DNA of 19,833 nucleotides from JACCXJ01 sp052387115. Lineage in GTDB: Bacteria > Pseudomonadota > Gammaproteobacteria > JACCXJ01. Positions 1 to 7,557 of the stretch are shown piece after piece. The notes under the pieces were generated by a model that worked only from the letters and a program-made list of their open reading frames with translations, was not told where the DNA came from and made no database searches. Position 1 is the stretch's first letter. Every line of letters starts with the position of its first letter. The translations under genes were made by a program, and so were the position numbers. The stretch lies in the NCBI GenBank assembly GCA_052387115.1, contig JBQTJM010000403.1, forward strand, positions 1-19,833. Direction: 5' to 3'.

Positions 1-588
1 CACCCGCAGGTGGATCTGCAGCGAGGTGTTCGCGCCTTCGTAGGTGACGTCGTCACAGTGGATGTCGAGCGGGTCCTCGCCGTCGATGCGCACGTGGAAG
101 GGCTCACCGCGCAGGCGGCGGATGCCGGCCGACAGGGCGCGATAGCGCGGCAGGTCAGTCATTGCCGAGGACTTCAGGTCTTCGGCCGTGAGCGTCGGCA
201 AGATGCCGGTCAGCGCGATGCGCGCGTCGTGCGTGCTGGCGATGGCGCGCAGGCGCGTCACACACTCGTCGAGCTGCTTGCCGAGAGAGGAGAAGGGTGC
301 CTGCGCCAGCGCGATCGGAAGCGTGTTGCATTCCACGTTGAAGCGGTTGAGCTCGACCGTGAAGCGGGGGTCGCACGTGTCGGCGAGCACGCGTTCGTTG
401 ATCGGCCGCGGCCGACACGTTGCTCCGACCATCGACATCTCGAGCTCTGCACCGAGCGACGGCGCGCCGACCCCGAAGCGATCTCGCGAAAGGAGCTCGG
501 CGAGCGCCCGCATGTCCTCGCGCAGGCGCTGCGAGAAGCGCACGTAGTCGCCTTCTTCGAAATGATCTCTATCGATGTTCAGGCCCAA
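1..588 (-). CDS. Glutamate-cysteine-ligase-like protein (GCS2 family), N-terminal part
   Basis: The reading frame is open from a TTG at 588 to the left edge (196 codons, no stop), so the C-terminus is outside the window. An in-frame TAA lies upstream, and AGGA 7 nt before the TTG supports this start. The protein begins MGLNIDRDHFEEGDYVRF. It then shows GAELEMSMVG, a run containing VELNRFNVECNT, ILPTL, SSAMTDLPRYRALS and a segment ending CDDVTYEGANTSLQIHLRV. This layout (acidic ExE segment, ELNRFNxE, then the SAMTDLPRYRAL stretch) resembles the carboxylate-amine ligase/GCS2 group related to glutamate-cysteine ligase and YbdK. Such enzymes join glutamate to an amine using ATP, but the substrate of this subgroup is not known to me. 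It reads in the same direction as the SUF operon upstream, separated by 134 nt with its own possible -10. The family call is fairly secure; the exact function is not. Confidence 0.72.
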   Translation of the reverse strand, partial: MGLNIDRDHFEEGDYVRFSQRLREDMRALAELLSRDRFGVGAPSLGAELEMSMVGATCRPRPINERVLADTCDPRFTVELNRFNVECNTLPIALAQAPFSSLGKQLDECVTRLRAIASTHDARIALTGILPTLTAEDLKSSAMTDLPRYRALSAGIRRLRGEPFHVRIDGEDPLDIHCDDVTYEGANTSLQIHLRV

Positions 589-633
589 GCTCGCATCCTG
601 TGTGAACGATAGGACATCCAACGCGGTGCGTAG

Positions 634-639
634 ATTTTA
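634..639 (-). promoter_or_regulatory. Possible -10 element for the GCS2-family gene
   Basis: On the minus strand the hexamer TAAAAT follows GCTTG and lies about 45 nt upstream of the TTG start at 588. No convincing -35 is visible at 16-18 nt spacing (CGTTTG at 17 nt), so this is only a candidate. I saw no terminator hairpin between the Rieske gene stop at 723 and this site, so read-through from the suf operon is also possible. Confidence 0.25.
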
Positions 640-722
640 CAAGCACGCCGCCGGGGCAAACGCCGTGCATATCGTCGGAGCGGTTGTCGACTTTCCGAGG
701 GAAAAGGTGTGCCTGCGATCCG

Positions 723-1058
723 TCAATCCCAGCGCTCGTCACGGACCTGGACCATCCCGTCCGTGACGCGGACCGGGAAGGTCGGGACGGGTTCGTAGGC
801 GGGCGCGCTCAGGGCCTCGCCGGTCCTGATGCAGAAACGTGCGCCGTGGCGCGGGCAGATGACCTCATCGCCTTGCACGATCCCGCCGGCGAGGGGTGCC
901 CCATCATGGGTGCAGAGGTCCTCGATCGCGAAGTACCGTCCGGCGAGGTTGAATACCGCGATGCGGACGCCGTCCACCAAGACCACGCGCTGCTCGCCGG
1001 GCGGGAAGTCTCCGGCGGGTGCGACATCCGCCCAATCCGATATCTCACTGGGGGACAT
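723..1058 (-). CDS. Rieske [2Fe-2S] ferredoxin, SUF-operon associated
   Basis: A 111-residue protein that is a single Rieske domain. The cluster ligands are visible as C49-T-H51 and C68-P-R-H71, followed by GARFCIRTGEA and an AYEPVPTFPVRV strand. The size matches small ferredoxins of the biphenyl-dioxygenase/NirD type, which carry electrons in the cytoplasm. No oxygenase gene is nearby. Its place as the last gene of a SUF operon, 45 nt after sufT, suggests a role linked to cluster assembly or simply a client protein; the partner is unknown. The ATG at 1058 is used although its Shine-Dalgarno is weak (GTGAG almost touching the start). An ATG at 1074 runs into TAG after three codons, so it cannot be the start. 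Confidence 0.85.
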   Translation of the reverse strand: MSPSEISDWADVAPAGDFPPGEQRVVLVDGVRIAVFNLAGRYFAIEDLCTHDGAPLAGGIVQGDEVICPRHGARFCIRTGEALSAPAYEPVPTFPVRVTDGMVQVRDERWD

Positions 1059-1103
1059 CTCACTAGCGCGACATATCGATGGACCGACCTATCACCGCCG
1101 GCA

Positions 1104-1655
1104 TCAGTACATGCCGGCCTCGAGCCTGGCCGCCTCCGACATCATGTCGTAGTTCCAGGGCGGATCGAAGACCAGCGCGACATCGACCTCGGCGACGCCC
1201 GGGACCCGTTCGAGCTTTCCCCGCACGTCCTCGACGAGGACCTGGCCCATCCCGCAGCCGGGCGCGGTGAGGGTCATGCGCACATCCACGCGCTGGCCGC
1301 CCTCGGGCAGCGGCCCACAATGACAGTCGTAGATGAGGCCGAGGTCCACGATGTTGATGGGGATCTCGGGGTCGTAACAACTGCGCAGCTCGTCCCACAC
1401 GCGGTCCTCGTCGAACTCCGCGCTCGCGTGGGCTTCGGAATCCGACACCGGCTCCACGTGGGGATCGAGGCCCAGGGCGTCCCGATCGTCGGCAGCGATG
1501 CGGGCGAGGTTGCCGTTGACATTGACGGTGCAGCTCCCACCCAGGGCCTGGGTGATGTACACCGGGGTGCCTTTGGGCAGGGTGAGGCGATCCCCCATCG
1601 GGATCAAGACCGCGTCGCAGTCGCGCGTCAGGATGATCGGTTCGTTGGTGTCCAT
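1104..1655 (-). CDS. sufT: SufT, DUF59/MIP18-family Fe-S maturation factor
   Basis: At 183 residues this matches the long SufT form (N-terminal extension plus DUF59 domain). The N-terminal ~80 residues contain a segment ending LPKGTPVYITQALGGSCTV. The DUF59 domain occupies about residues 82-180, with DPEIP at 95-99, NIVDLGLIYD, and the conserved Cys134 in LTAPGCGMG, ending in VFDPPWNYDMMSEAARLEAG. SufT proteins help mature or target Fe-S clusters made by SufBCD. ATG at 1655 is preceded by AGGTAGGA about 9 nt upstream. It is co-directional with the suf genes but separated from sufU by a hicBA-like pair and a GC-rich hairpin repeat, so the operon has been interrupted without being reoriented. 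Confidence 0.92.
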   Translation of the reverse strand: MDTNEPIILTRDCDAVLIPMGDRLTLPKGTPVYITQALGGSCTVNVNGNLARIAADDRDALGLDPHVEPVSDSEAHASAEFDEDRVWDELRSCYDPEIPINIVDLGLIYDCHCGPLPEGGQRVDVRMTLTAPGCGMGQVLVEDVRGKLERVPGVAEVDVALVFDPPWNYDMMSEAARLEAGMY

Positions 1656-1711
1656 GAGAGCATTCCTACCTCGGAATCAGCGTGTGTTCGGATGACGTCC
1701 CCGTCTTTTCC

Positions 1712-1757
1712 CCCTCTCCCGCCGGGTATCCCGTTGGGAGAGGGTGGGGTGAGGGGA
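1712..1757. repeat. REP-like palindromic repeat (CCCTCTCCC/GGGAGAGGG)
   Basis: CCCTCTCCC (1712-1720) pairs perfectly with GGGAGAGGG (1736-1744) around a 15-nt loop, followed by TGGGGTGAGGGG. Similar CCCTC/GAGGG units flank the gap between iscR and the A-type carrier gene at 7934-8016. Repeats of this style are common in intergenic DNA of many proteobacteria. Here it lies between hicA and sufT, where it could form an mRNA hairpin that protects or attenuates the transcript; that role is inference. Confidence 0.6.
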
Positions 1758-1779
1758 TCAAAATCATCGTGACATCGTC

Positions 1780-1959
1780 TCACGCGCTGCTGAGCTTCTT
1801 GATGATCGCGTTTGCCAGGTCGTCCTGGATCTCGTGATGCCGGGGTACCGGTTGGGACTGCCTGGTTTTTTGATTTGTATACCAGTCGAGCCGGCCCCCG
1901 TGACGGACCAATACGCAACCCAGTTCCTCCAACTTCCGGATCAGATCTCGCCGTTTCAC
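1780..1959 (-). CDS. hicA: HicA-like toxin, catalytic His missing
   Basis: A 59-residue protein beginning MKRRDLIRKLEELGC from a GTG at 1959; the GTGA overlaps the stop of the upstream hicB-like gene by 4 nt. The fold signature of small HicA RNases is present: the KRRDLI start helix, GGRLDWY, and SQPVPRHHEI with a closing helix ANAIIKKL. In this HicA group the loop normally reads GGNHxxY and supplies the catalytic His; here it reads GGRLDWY, with Leu at that position. On that alignment from memory the mRNA interferase activity is probably lost or greatly reduced. The gene is too short to stand out by length, but start overlap, partner and motif agree. It is somewhat AT-richer than the suf genes around it. 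Confidence 0.75.
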   Translation of the reverse strand: MKRRDLIRKLEELGCVLVRHGGRLDWYTNQKTRQSQPVPRHHEIQDDLANAIIKKLSSA

Positions 1960-2153
1960 CAGGCGACAGATAACTCCTCTACCTTGCGGATGAACGGGAT
2001 CTCGTCGGATTCTATATCCTCCAAGAGCGACTTCAGGTTCTCGACGAGATCCTCCTTGCTGGTCCCCTGCGTCCGATAATCCGGGTAATCATTGAGGAAT
2101 CCGATGAAGAACTCTCCATCACGCCAATAGGTGTACTTGAGATTTCTCGTCAT
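1956..2153 (-). CDS. hicB: HicB-like antitoxin
   Basis: A 65-residue protein beginning MTRNLKYTYW, with GFLNDYPDYRTQG and KEDLVENLKSLLEDI. This is the short HicB/UPF0150 fold (partial RNase-H-like) that binds and blocks HicA. There is no C-terminal ribbon-helix-helix or HTH domain, so it probably cannot repress its own promoter alone. The ATG at 2153 follows an AGGGGG Shine-Dalgarno. The gene starts 43 nt after sufU and ends in a GTGA overlap with hicA. The order hicB then hicA is usual for this subgroup. No separate promoter is evident in the 43-nt gap, so it is probably transcribed with the suf genes. Confidence 0.8.
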   Translation of the reverse strand: MTRNLKYTYWRDGEFFIGFLNDYPDYRTQGTSKEDLVENLKSLLEDIESDEIPFIRKVEELSVAW

Positions 2154-2196
2154 CCAAGCCCCCTCTCGTATCCGTCACCAGCGCATTTGGACCGGG

Positions 2197-2640
2197 CTAC
2201 TCCGTCGTTACCGGCTCGCGCCGGTCCTTCAACGCCGCCGATAGCGTATGCCAGGCCAGGATCGCGCATTTCACGCGCGCCGGGAACTCCTTGACACCCG
2301 CCAGGACCACCAGCTTTTCGAGCCCGGCGTCTGCCTCTTCCTCGCCCATGACGAGGGCGCGGAAGCGATCGAAGATCGCCCGGGCCTCCGACTCGGTCTT
2401 GCCCTTCAGGTGCTCGGTCATCAGTGAAGCCGAGGCCACCGAGATCGCGCAGCCCTCGCCTTCGAAGGCCGCATCGGCGATCACGCCGTCCTGAAGCTTG
2501 AGGTACACGGTGAGACGATCGCCGCACAAGGGGTTGAAGCCATCCGCCACGCGGTCCGCATCGGCGAGCTTGTGGCAGTTCCTCGGATGGCGGTTGTGGT
2601 CGATGATGACCTCTTGATAAAGGGTTCTCAGATCGAACAT
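2197..2640 (-). CDS. sufU: SufU sulfur-transfer protein
   Basis: 147 residues, IscU-like fold. The three zinc/sulfur-acceptor cysteines and the Asp are visible: C39 and D41 in NPLCGD, C64 in GEGCAIS, and C125 in RVKCAILAW. An insertion after GKTESEARAIF is typical of SufU rather than IscU. SufU accepts persulfide sulfur from SufS by zinc-ligand exchange and passes it to SufBCD. Its ATG shares one base with the TGA of sufS (TGATG), so translation is coupled to its partner enzyme. The product starts MFDLRTLYQEVIIDHNRHPRN, the usual N-terminus of the family. Confidence 0.95.
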   Translation of the reverse strand: MFDLRTLYQEVIIDHNRHPRNCHKLADADRVADGFNPLCGDRLTVYLKLQDGVIADAAFEGEGCAISVASASLMTEHLKGKTESEARAIFDRFRALVMGEEEADAGLEKLVVLAGVKEFPARVKCAILAWHTLSAALKDRREPVTTE

Positions 2641-3911
2641 CAGCCGAGCAGCCTCCGCGCCTCTTCGATGGCCTCGAACAGCCGATCGACCTCCTCTTCG
2701 GTATTATAGAAGGCGAACGAGGCGCGCGCCGTGGCGGGCACATGGAAATGCTGCATCACCGGCATCGCGCAGTGATGGCCGGTACGGATCGCGATCCCCT
2801 CGCAATCGAGGACCGTGCCGAGGTCATGGGGATGGATCCCGTCGATGACGAAGGACAAGACGGCGGCCTTCTCCTGTGCCGTCCCGATGAGGCGCATGCC
2901 CGGCACCTCGCGGGCACGCTCGCTCGCATAGCCGAGGAGCGCGTGTTCGTGGGCGGCAATGCGGGTGAGCCCGATCGATCCCACATAGTCGATCGCGGCC
3001 CCGAGTCCGATGGACCCGGCGATGTGCGGCGTTCCGGCCTCGAACTTGTGCGGCAGATCGTGATAGATGCTTTTTTCGAAGCTCACCGCCTTGATCATGT
3101 CGCCACCGCCCTGGTACGGCGGCATGGCATCGAGCCAGGCGCGTTTTCCGTACAGCACCCCGATGCCCGTGGGCCCGAACAGCTTGTGGCCGGAGAACGC
3201 ATAAAAATCGCAATCGAGCGCCCCCACATCGACCGGCCTGTGGGCCACGGCCTGGGCCCCGTCGAGGAGCACCGGGACCCCCTGGGCATGGGCCGCGGCA
3301 ATGATCTCGCGAACCGGATTGACCGTGCCGAGCGCATTCGAGACGTGCACCACGGAGACGAGGCGCGTGCGCGGCCCGAGGAGCTTCAGGTACTCGTCCA
3401 TCAAGAGCTCACCGCGATCGCTCATGGGGATGACGCGGAGCACCGCGCCGGTCGCCTCGCGCAGCAGCTGCCACGGCACGATGTTCGAGTGGTGCTCCAT
3501 CTCCGAGACCAGGATCTCGTCCCCGGCCGCGAGGCGCGGGCGGACAAAACTCTGCGCGACCAGGTTGATGGCCTCCGTGGTGCCGCGCACGAAGACGATC
3601 TCGGCGGCCTCGGCGGCGTTGATGTACCGCTGAATCGTTCCGCGCGCGCCTTCGTAGGCCTCGGTCGCCTCCTGGCTCAGGCTGTGAACGCCGCGATGGA
3701 TGTTGGCGTTGGTGTCCCGATAATAACCGGCGATGGCGTCGATCACGGCCTTTGGTTTCTGCGTGGTCGCCGCGTTGTCGAGATAGACGAGCGGTTTGCC
3801 CCGCATGCGTCTCGCGAGGATCGGGAAATCACGCCGCCATGCCGCGACATCGAGGGTCATGCCCCCGATGTCCCGCGTGGGCCTCTGGGCCGGAACGATC
3901 GCGGCATTCAT
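2640..3911 (-). CDS. sufS: SufS cysteine desulfurase
   Basis: 423 residues, a class V aminotransferase-fold group II cysteine desulfurase. It removes sulfur from L-cysteine using PLP and holds it as a persulfide. The PLP lysine is K243 in SGHKLFGPTGIG. The catalytic Cys is C381 in RTGHHCAMPVM. The YLDNAATTQKP and HSNIVPWQ stretches are also typical. It is about 17 residues longer than usual at the N-terminus (MNAAIVPAQRPTRDIGG before MTLDVAAWRRDFPIL). The upstream ATG is still preferred because it forms an ATGA overlap with the sufD stop; an internal ATG at Met18 is the alternative. It lies between sufD and sufU. Confidence 0.96.
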   Translation of the reverse strand: MNAAIVPAQRPTRDIGGMTLDVAAWRRDFPILARRMRGKPLVYLDNAATTQKPKAVIDAIAGYYRDTNANIHRGVHSLSQEATEAYEGARGTIQRYINAAEAAEIVFVRGTTEAINLVAQSFVRPRLAAGDEILVSEMEHHSNIVPWQLLREATGAVLRVIPMSDRGELLMDEYLKLLGPRTRLVSVVHVSNALGTVNPVREIIAAAHAQGVPVLLDGAQAVAHRPVDVGALDCDFYAFSGHKLFGPTGIGVLYGKRAWLDAMPPYQGGGDMIKAVSFEKSIYHDLPHKFEAGTPHIAGSIGLGAAIDYVGSIGLTRIAAHEHALLGYASERAREVPGMRLIGTAQEKAAVLSFVIDGIHPHDLGTVLDCEGIAIRTGHHCAMPVMQHFHVPATARASFAFYNTEEEVDRLFEAIEEARRLLG

Positions 3912-5323
3912 AGGAGGGCCGAGAACAACTCGGTGCTCGTCTCCGCACTACCGAGATCGCGCGCGAGCCGGGTGCGCACGGCGGCGATCGGAACGTGCGC
4001 CAGCACCTCGTCGATGAAGGCCTGGGTCAGGATCGCCCGCGCCGCGGGCGCTTCGATCCCGCGCGAACAGAGGTAAAACAATGCATCGGGATCGAGCCGG
4101 CCGACGCTCGCGCCGTGGCTGCAGATAACGTCGTCGGCATGGATCTGGAGCTCGGGCTTGGTATCGATCTCGGCCTCGCCCGAGAGCAACAGGTTGTGGT
4201 TGCTCTGGTGCGCCTCACTCTTCTGGGCATCGGGATGGACCACGACCGTCCCGTTGAAGACCCCGCGGGAACGGCCATCCAGGACGCCCTTGTAGTGCTC
4301 CTCGCTGTGCGTATGCGGCAGCAGGTGATCGATGCGCGTGTGGTGATCGACATGCTGCCGCCCCCCGCCGACGTAAAGACCGTGCAGGGCGACGCTTGCA
4401 CCCTCGCCTTCGAGCCGCACCGCGATGTCCTGCCGCGAGAGCCGCGCGCCGCAGGCGATCGAGAAGCTCGTCACCTCGCTGTCGCGGGCCTGGCTGACCG
4501 ACAGCCGGCCGACGTGATACGAACGCGGGTGTTCGCGCTGAACGCGGTAGTGATCGCAACGCGCGCCCGCAGCGGCGATGATCTCGGTCACGGCGCAGGT
4601 CAGGTTCTCCTGGGCGTCCATACCGACATAGCTCTCGATGACCGAGGCGCGCGCCTCTTTTCCGAGATGGATGTAGATCCGCGGAAAAGACGCCACGGGG
4701 CCGTCGTCGGGGGCGGACAGGAACACCAGATGCACGGGCACATCCAGCGCCACGCCATCCGGCACGGCGAGGTAGGCACCGTCGGTGGCAAATGCCGCAT
4801 TCAGCGCGGCGAAGGCATCGGGGGGCGCATCCGCCATCCGCTGGATTGAGCTGCGGAGCATGGGGGGCGCATCCGAGAGCATCGCGGCGAGCGGGGCGAC
4901 GGTGGTACCGTCCGGCAACGCCGCGTGGCTGGCCGAGGTGGAGACATAATGCCCGTTCACGAACACCAATTCGAGGCATTCCAGCCCGGCATAGCGATAA
5001 TAGCCCCAATTATTGTTTTCGAGGCGGCCTGCTTCGATGCGGCCGGCCTCGATGCCGGCGGCGCCCGTTGCCAGGTGGCCGGGCTTGATATCACCGGGCG
5101 GGGCGATCCGCAGAGGCCGGTCGGCGAGGGTGCCCACATCGGTGTATTTCCAATCTTCGTCCCGGCGGCCCGGAAAACCCCGCTCCCCGAACCTCGCCAA
5201 TGCGCGCCGCCGGATCGCACGCAGCCACGGAGGCTCGGCGGTCGGAAGACGCGATTCGAGCCGTGCCAGCTCCGCAAGAAAGGGATCGCTCGGCTCCAGA
5301 CGGGAGATCAACTGGACATTCAC
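3908..5323 (-). CDS. sufD: SufD, SufBCD scaffold subunit
   Basis: 471 residues. The start is GTG, in a GTGA overlap with the sufC stop. An N-terminal helical region carries RRDEDWKYTDV; the C-terminal beta-helix contains LHGLYVGGG, HVDHHTRIDH, QSNHNLLLS and a segment ending KPELQIHADDVICSHGASVG. C401 and H403 in ICSHGA correspond to the Cys/His pair that helps form the nascent cluster at the SufB-SufD interface in E. coli. SufD pairs with SufB and SufC in the scaffold. Residues about 90-111 (GIEAGRIEAGRLENNNWGYY) look like a small local duplication followed by an AT-richer stretch, not something I expect in SufD; they fall before the conserved LELVFVNG strand and probably form a loop. Confidence 0.95.
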   Translation of the reverse strand: MNVQLISRLEPSDPFLAELARLESRLPTAEPPWLRAIRRRALARFGERGFPGRRDEDWKYTDVGTLADRPLRIAPPGDIKPGHLATGAAGIEAGRIEAGRLENNNWGYYRYAGLECLELVFVNGHYVSTSASHAALPDGTTVAPLAAMLSDAPPMLRSSIQRMADAPPDAFAALNAAFATDGAYLAVPDGVALDVPVHLVFLSAPDDGPVASFPRIYIHLGKEARASVIESYVGMDAQENLTCAVTEIIAAAGARCDHYRVQREHPRSYHVGRLSVSQARDSEVTSFSIACGARLSRQDIAVRLEGEGASVALHGLYVGGGRQHVDHHTRIDHLLPHTHSEEHYKGVLDGRSRGVFNGTVVVHPDAQKSEAHQSNHNLLLSGEAEIDTKPELQIHADDVICSHGASVGRLDPDALFYLCSRGIEAPAARAILTQAFIDEVLAHVPIAAVRTRLARDLGSAETSTELFSALL

Positions 5324-6069
5324 GCCGCCGCCTCTTGGACCCAGTCGTAGCCGCGCTTATCGAGGTCGAGCGCCAACTCGCGGCCACCGGATCTGACGAT
5401 CCGGCCGCCCGAGAGCACATGCACCCGATCGGGCACGACGTAGCTCAAGAGCCGTTGATAGTGGGTCACGACGACGAAGCTCCGTTGCCCATTGCGCAGG
5501 CGGTTGACGCCCTCGGCCACGAGCTTCAAGGCATCGATGTCGAGCCCTGAATCGGTCTCGTCCAGGATCGCAAGGCGCGGCTCCAGGACCGCCATCTGGA
5601 ACACCTCGTTGCGCTTCTTCTCGCCACCCGAGAAACCCTCGTTCACCGCGCGTTTCAAGAGCGCCTCGTCGAGGTGTACGAGCTTCAGCTTTTCCTTGAC
5701 CAGGTTCAGGAACTCGATGGCGTCGAGCTCCGCGAGGCCGCGGTATTTACGGCCCGCGTTCAAGGCGGCTTTGAGGAAATAGGCGTTGTTGACGCCCGGG
5801 ATCGCGACCGGGTACTGAAATGCCAGGAACACCCCGCGGTGGGCGCGCTCTTCGGGAGGCAGGGCCAGCAGGTCCTCGCCGTCATAGGTCACGCCGCCGG
5901 CCGTGACCTGGTACCCCTCGCGCCCCGCCAGCACGTGCGCGAGCGTGCTCTTGCCTGAGCCATTGGGCCCCATGATGGCATGCACCTCGCCAGGCGCGAC
6001 CTCGAGATCGATGCCTTTGAGGATCAGTTTATCCGCGACGCGGACCTCGAGATCATGTACGGCGAGCAT
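5320..6069 (-). CDS. sufC: SufC ATPase of the SufBCD scaffold
   Basis: 249 residues, an ABC-type ATPase without a membrane domain that drives conformational change in SufBCD. Walker A is GPNGSGKS at 34-41. The signature is FSGGEKKR at 146-153. Walker B with the SufC-typical ending is LAILDETDSGLD at 167-178, and the switch His is H203 in VVTHYQRLL. A much longer open frame continues upstream to 6639, but it is antisense-like shadow sequence inside sufB. The true start is ATG at 6069, which shares its A with the sufB TGA (TGATG) and gives the normal family length. It ends in a GTGA overlap with sufD. Confidence 0.96.
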   Translation of the reverse strand: MLAVHDLEVRVADKLILKGIDLEVAPGEVHAIMGPNGSGKSTLAHVLAGREGYQVTAGGVTYDGEDLLALPPEERAHRGVFLAFQYPVAIPGVNNAYFLKAALNAGRKYRGLAELDAIEFLNLVKEKLKLVHLDEALLKRAVNEGFSGGEKKRNEVFQMAVLEPRLAILDETDSGLDIDALKLVAEGVNRLRNGQRSFVVVTHYQRLLSYVVPDRVHVLSGGRIVRSGGRELALDLDKRGYDWVQEAAA

Positions 6070-7535
6070 CACCCGATCGCCCCTTCCAGGCTCACCCCGA
6101 GGAGCCGCTGGGCCTCGACCGCGAATTCCATCGGTAATTCCTTGAAGACCGCCTTGCAGAAGCCGTTGACGATCAAATTGACCGCGTCCTCCATGGCGAT
6201 CCCACGCTGCCGGCAATAGAACAACTGATCGTCGCTGATGCGCGTGGTGGTGGCCTCGTGGCCGACCTCGGCGGTCGCGTTCTTGACCTCGATGTAGGGG
6301 AAGGTGTGGGCCGAGCAGCGGCTGCCGAGCAAGAGCGAATCGCACTGGGTGTAGTTGCGCGCATCTGCGGCGCCCTTTCCGATCCGGACGAGGCCCCGAT
6401 AGGCATTCCGGCCGCGGCCGGCCGAGATCCCCTTCGAGATGATGGTGCTCGTGGTGTTGCGCCCGAGGTGGATCATCTTGGTCCCGGTGTCCGCCTGCTG
6501 GTAATGACGGGTCAGTGCCACGGAGTAGAACTCGCCGCGGGAGTGATCGCCCTTCAAGATACAACTCGGGTATTTCCAGGTGATGGCCGAGCCGGTCTCG
6601 ACCTGGGTCCAGGAGATCCGCGAACGCGCGCCCCGGCACTCGCCGCGCTTGGTCACGAAGTTGTAGATCCCGCCCTTGCCGTTTTCATCCCCCGGATACC
6701 AGTTCTGGACCGTGGAATACTTGATCTGAGCGTCCTCGAGCGCGACCAGCTCGACGACCGCGGCATGCAACTGGTTCTCGTCTCGCATGGGCGCCGTGCA
6801 GCCTTCGAGATAGCTCACGTAGCTGCCCGCATCGGCGACGATTAGCGTGCGTTCGAACTGGCCGGTCTTGGCGGCATTGATGCGAAAATACGTCGACAGC
6901 TCGAGCGGGCAGCGCACGCCCTTGGGGATGTAACAGAACGAGCCATCGGTGAAGACCGCGGAGTTGAGCGTCGCGTAGAAATTGTCCGTGACCGGCACGA
7001 CCGATCCCAGGTATTGGCGGACCAGGTCGGGATGATTGCGCACCGCCTCGGAAAAAGAACCGAAGATGACCCCGGCCTTGGCCAGCGTGTCCTTGAAGGT
7101 GGTCGCGACCGAGACGCTGTCGAAGACCGCATCGATCGCGACACCCGCCAGCATCTCGCGCTCGCGCAGCGGGATCCCGAGCTTCTCGTAGGTCTCGAGG
7201 AGCTTTGGATCGACCTCGGAAAGGCTCTTCGGACCGTCCGTCTTGGCCTTGGGCGCCGAGTAATACGAGATCGCCTGGTAATCGATGGCCGGGTGCTCGA
7301 CCGTGGCCCAGCGTGGCTCCTGCATCGTGAGCCAGTGGCGATAGGCGCCCAGGCGCCATTCGCACAACCACTCGGGTTCTTCCTTCTTGCGCGAGATGAG
7401 GCGGATGACCTCCTCGCTCAAGCCGGGAGGGACCGTGTCGGTCTCGATCTCGGTGAAGAAGCCGGCCGCGTAGTCCCTGTTGACCAGGGACTCTACCGAT
7501 TGGGGATTTTGTGCTATTTGGGGATTCTGGGCCAT
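6069..7535 (-). CDS. sufB: SufB, Fe-S scaffold core
   Basis: 488 residues, the core scaffold on which the cluster is built. Recognisable stretches include FCYIPKGVRCPLELSTYFRI, YLEGCTAPMRDENQLHAAVV, KGGIYNFVTKRGECRG, GRNTTSTIISKGISAG and YTQCDSLLLG, ending in NLIVNGFCKAVFKELPMEFA. C398 (YTQC) corresponds to the essential E. coli C405, and H426/E427 (GHEATTT) to the His/Glu pair near the active site. ATG at 7535 follows GAGGTAAGGG. The first codons contain an imperfect tandem duplication (AQNPQ, one residue, AQNPQ), probably harmless in a disordered N-terminus. It lies 22 nt after the A-type carrier gene. Confidence 0.97.
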   Translation of the reverse strand: MAQNPQIAQNPQSVESLVNRDYAAGFFTEIETDTVPPGLSEEVIRLISRKKEEPEWLCEWRLGAYRHWLTMQEPRWATVEHPAIDYQAISYYSAPKAKTDGPKSLSEVDPKLLETYEKLGIPLREREMLAGVAIDAVFDSVSVATTFKDTLAKAGVIFGSFSEAVRNHPDLVRQYLGSVVPVTDNFYATLNSAVFTDGSFCYIPKGVRCPLELSTYFRINAAKTGQFERTLIVADAGSYVSYLEGCTAPMRDENQLHAAVVELVALEDAQIKYSTVQNWYPGDENGKGGIYNFVTKRGECRGARSRISWTQVETGSAITWKYPSCILKGDHSRGEFYSVALTRHYQQADTGTKMIHLGRNTTSTIISKGISAGRGRNAYRGLVRIGKGAADARNYTQCDSLLLGSRCSAHTFPYIEVKNATAEVGHEATTTRISDDQLFYCRQRGIAMEDAVNLIVNGFCKAVFKELPMEFAVEAQRLLGVSLEGAIG

Positions 7536-7557
7536 CCGCCCTTACCTCGCTCGGAGA

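Noticed and set aside
10..612. A 200-codon plus-strand open frame at the left edge
   Set aside because: It lies opposite the GCS2-family frame, which has conserved family segments and a Shine-Dalgarno; the plus-strand product shows no motif.
1628..1918. A 96-codon minus-strand frame covering hicA and the sufT start
   Set aside because: It overlaps the better-supported hicA frame and runs through the REP-like repeat; its product is basic low-complexity sequence.
2742..4076. A 444-codon plus-strand frame across sufS and the end of sufD
   Set aside because: It is antisense to fully recognisable SufS and SufD and arises from high third-position GC.
6070..6639. Upstream extension of the sufC frame to give a 439-residue protein
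   Set aside because: The extra 190 residues lie inside sufB in another frame and have no similarity to SufC; the TGATG junction at 6069 gives the normal start.
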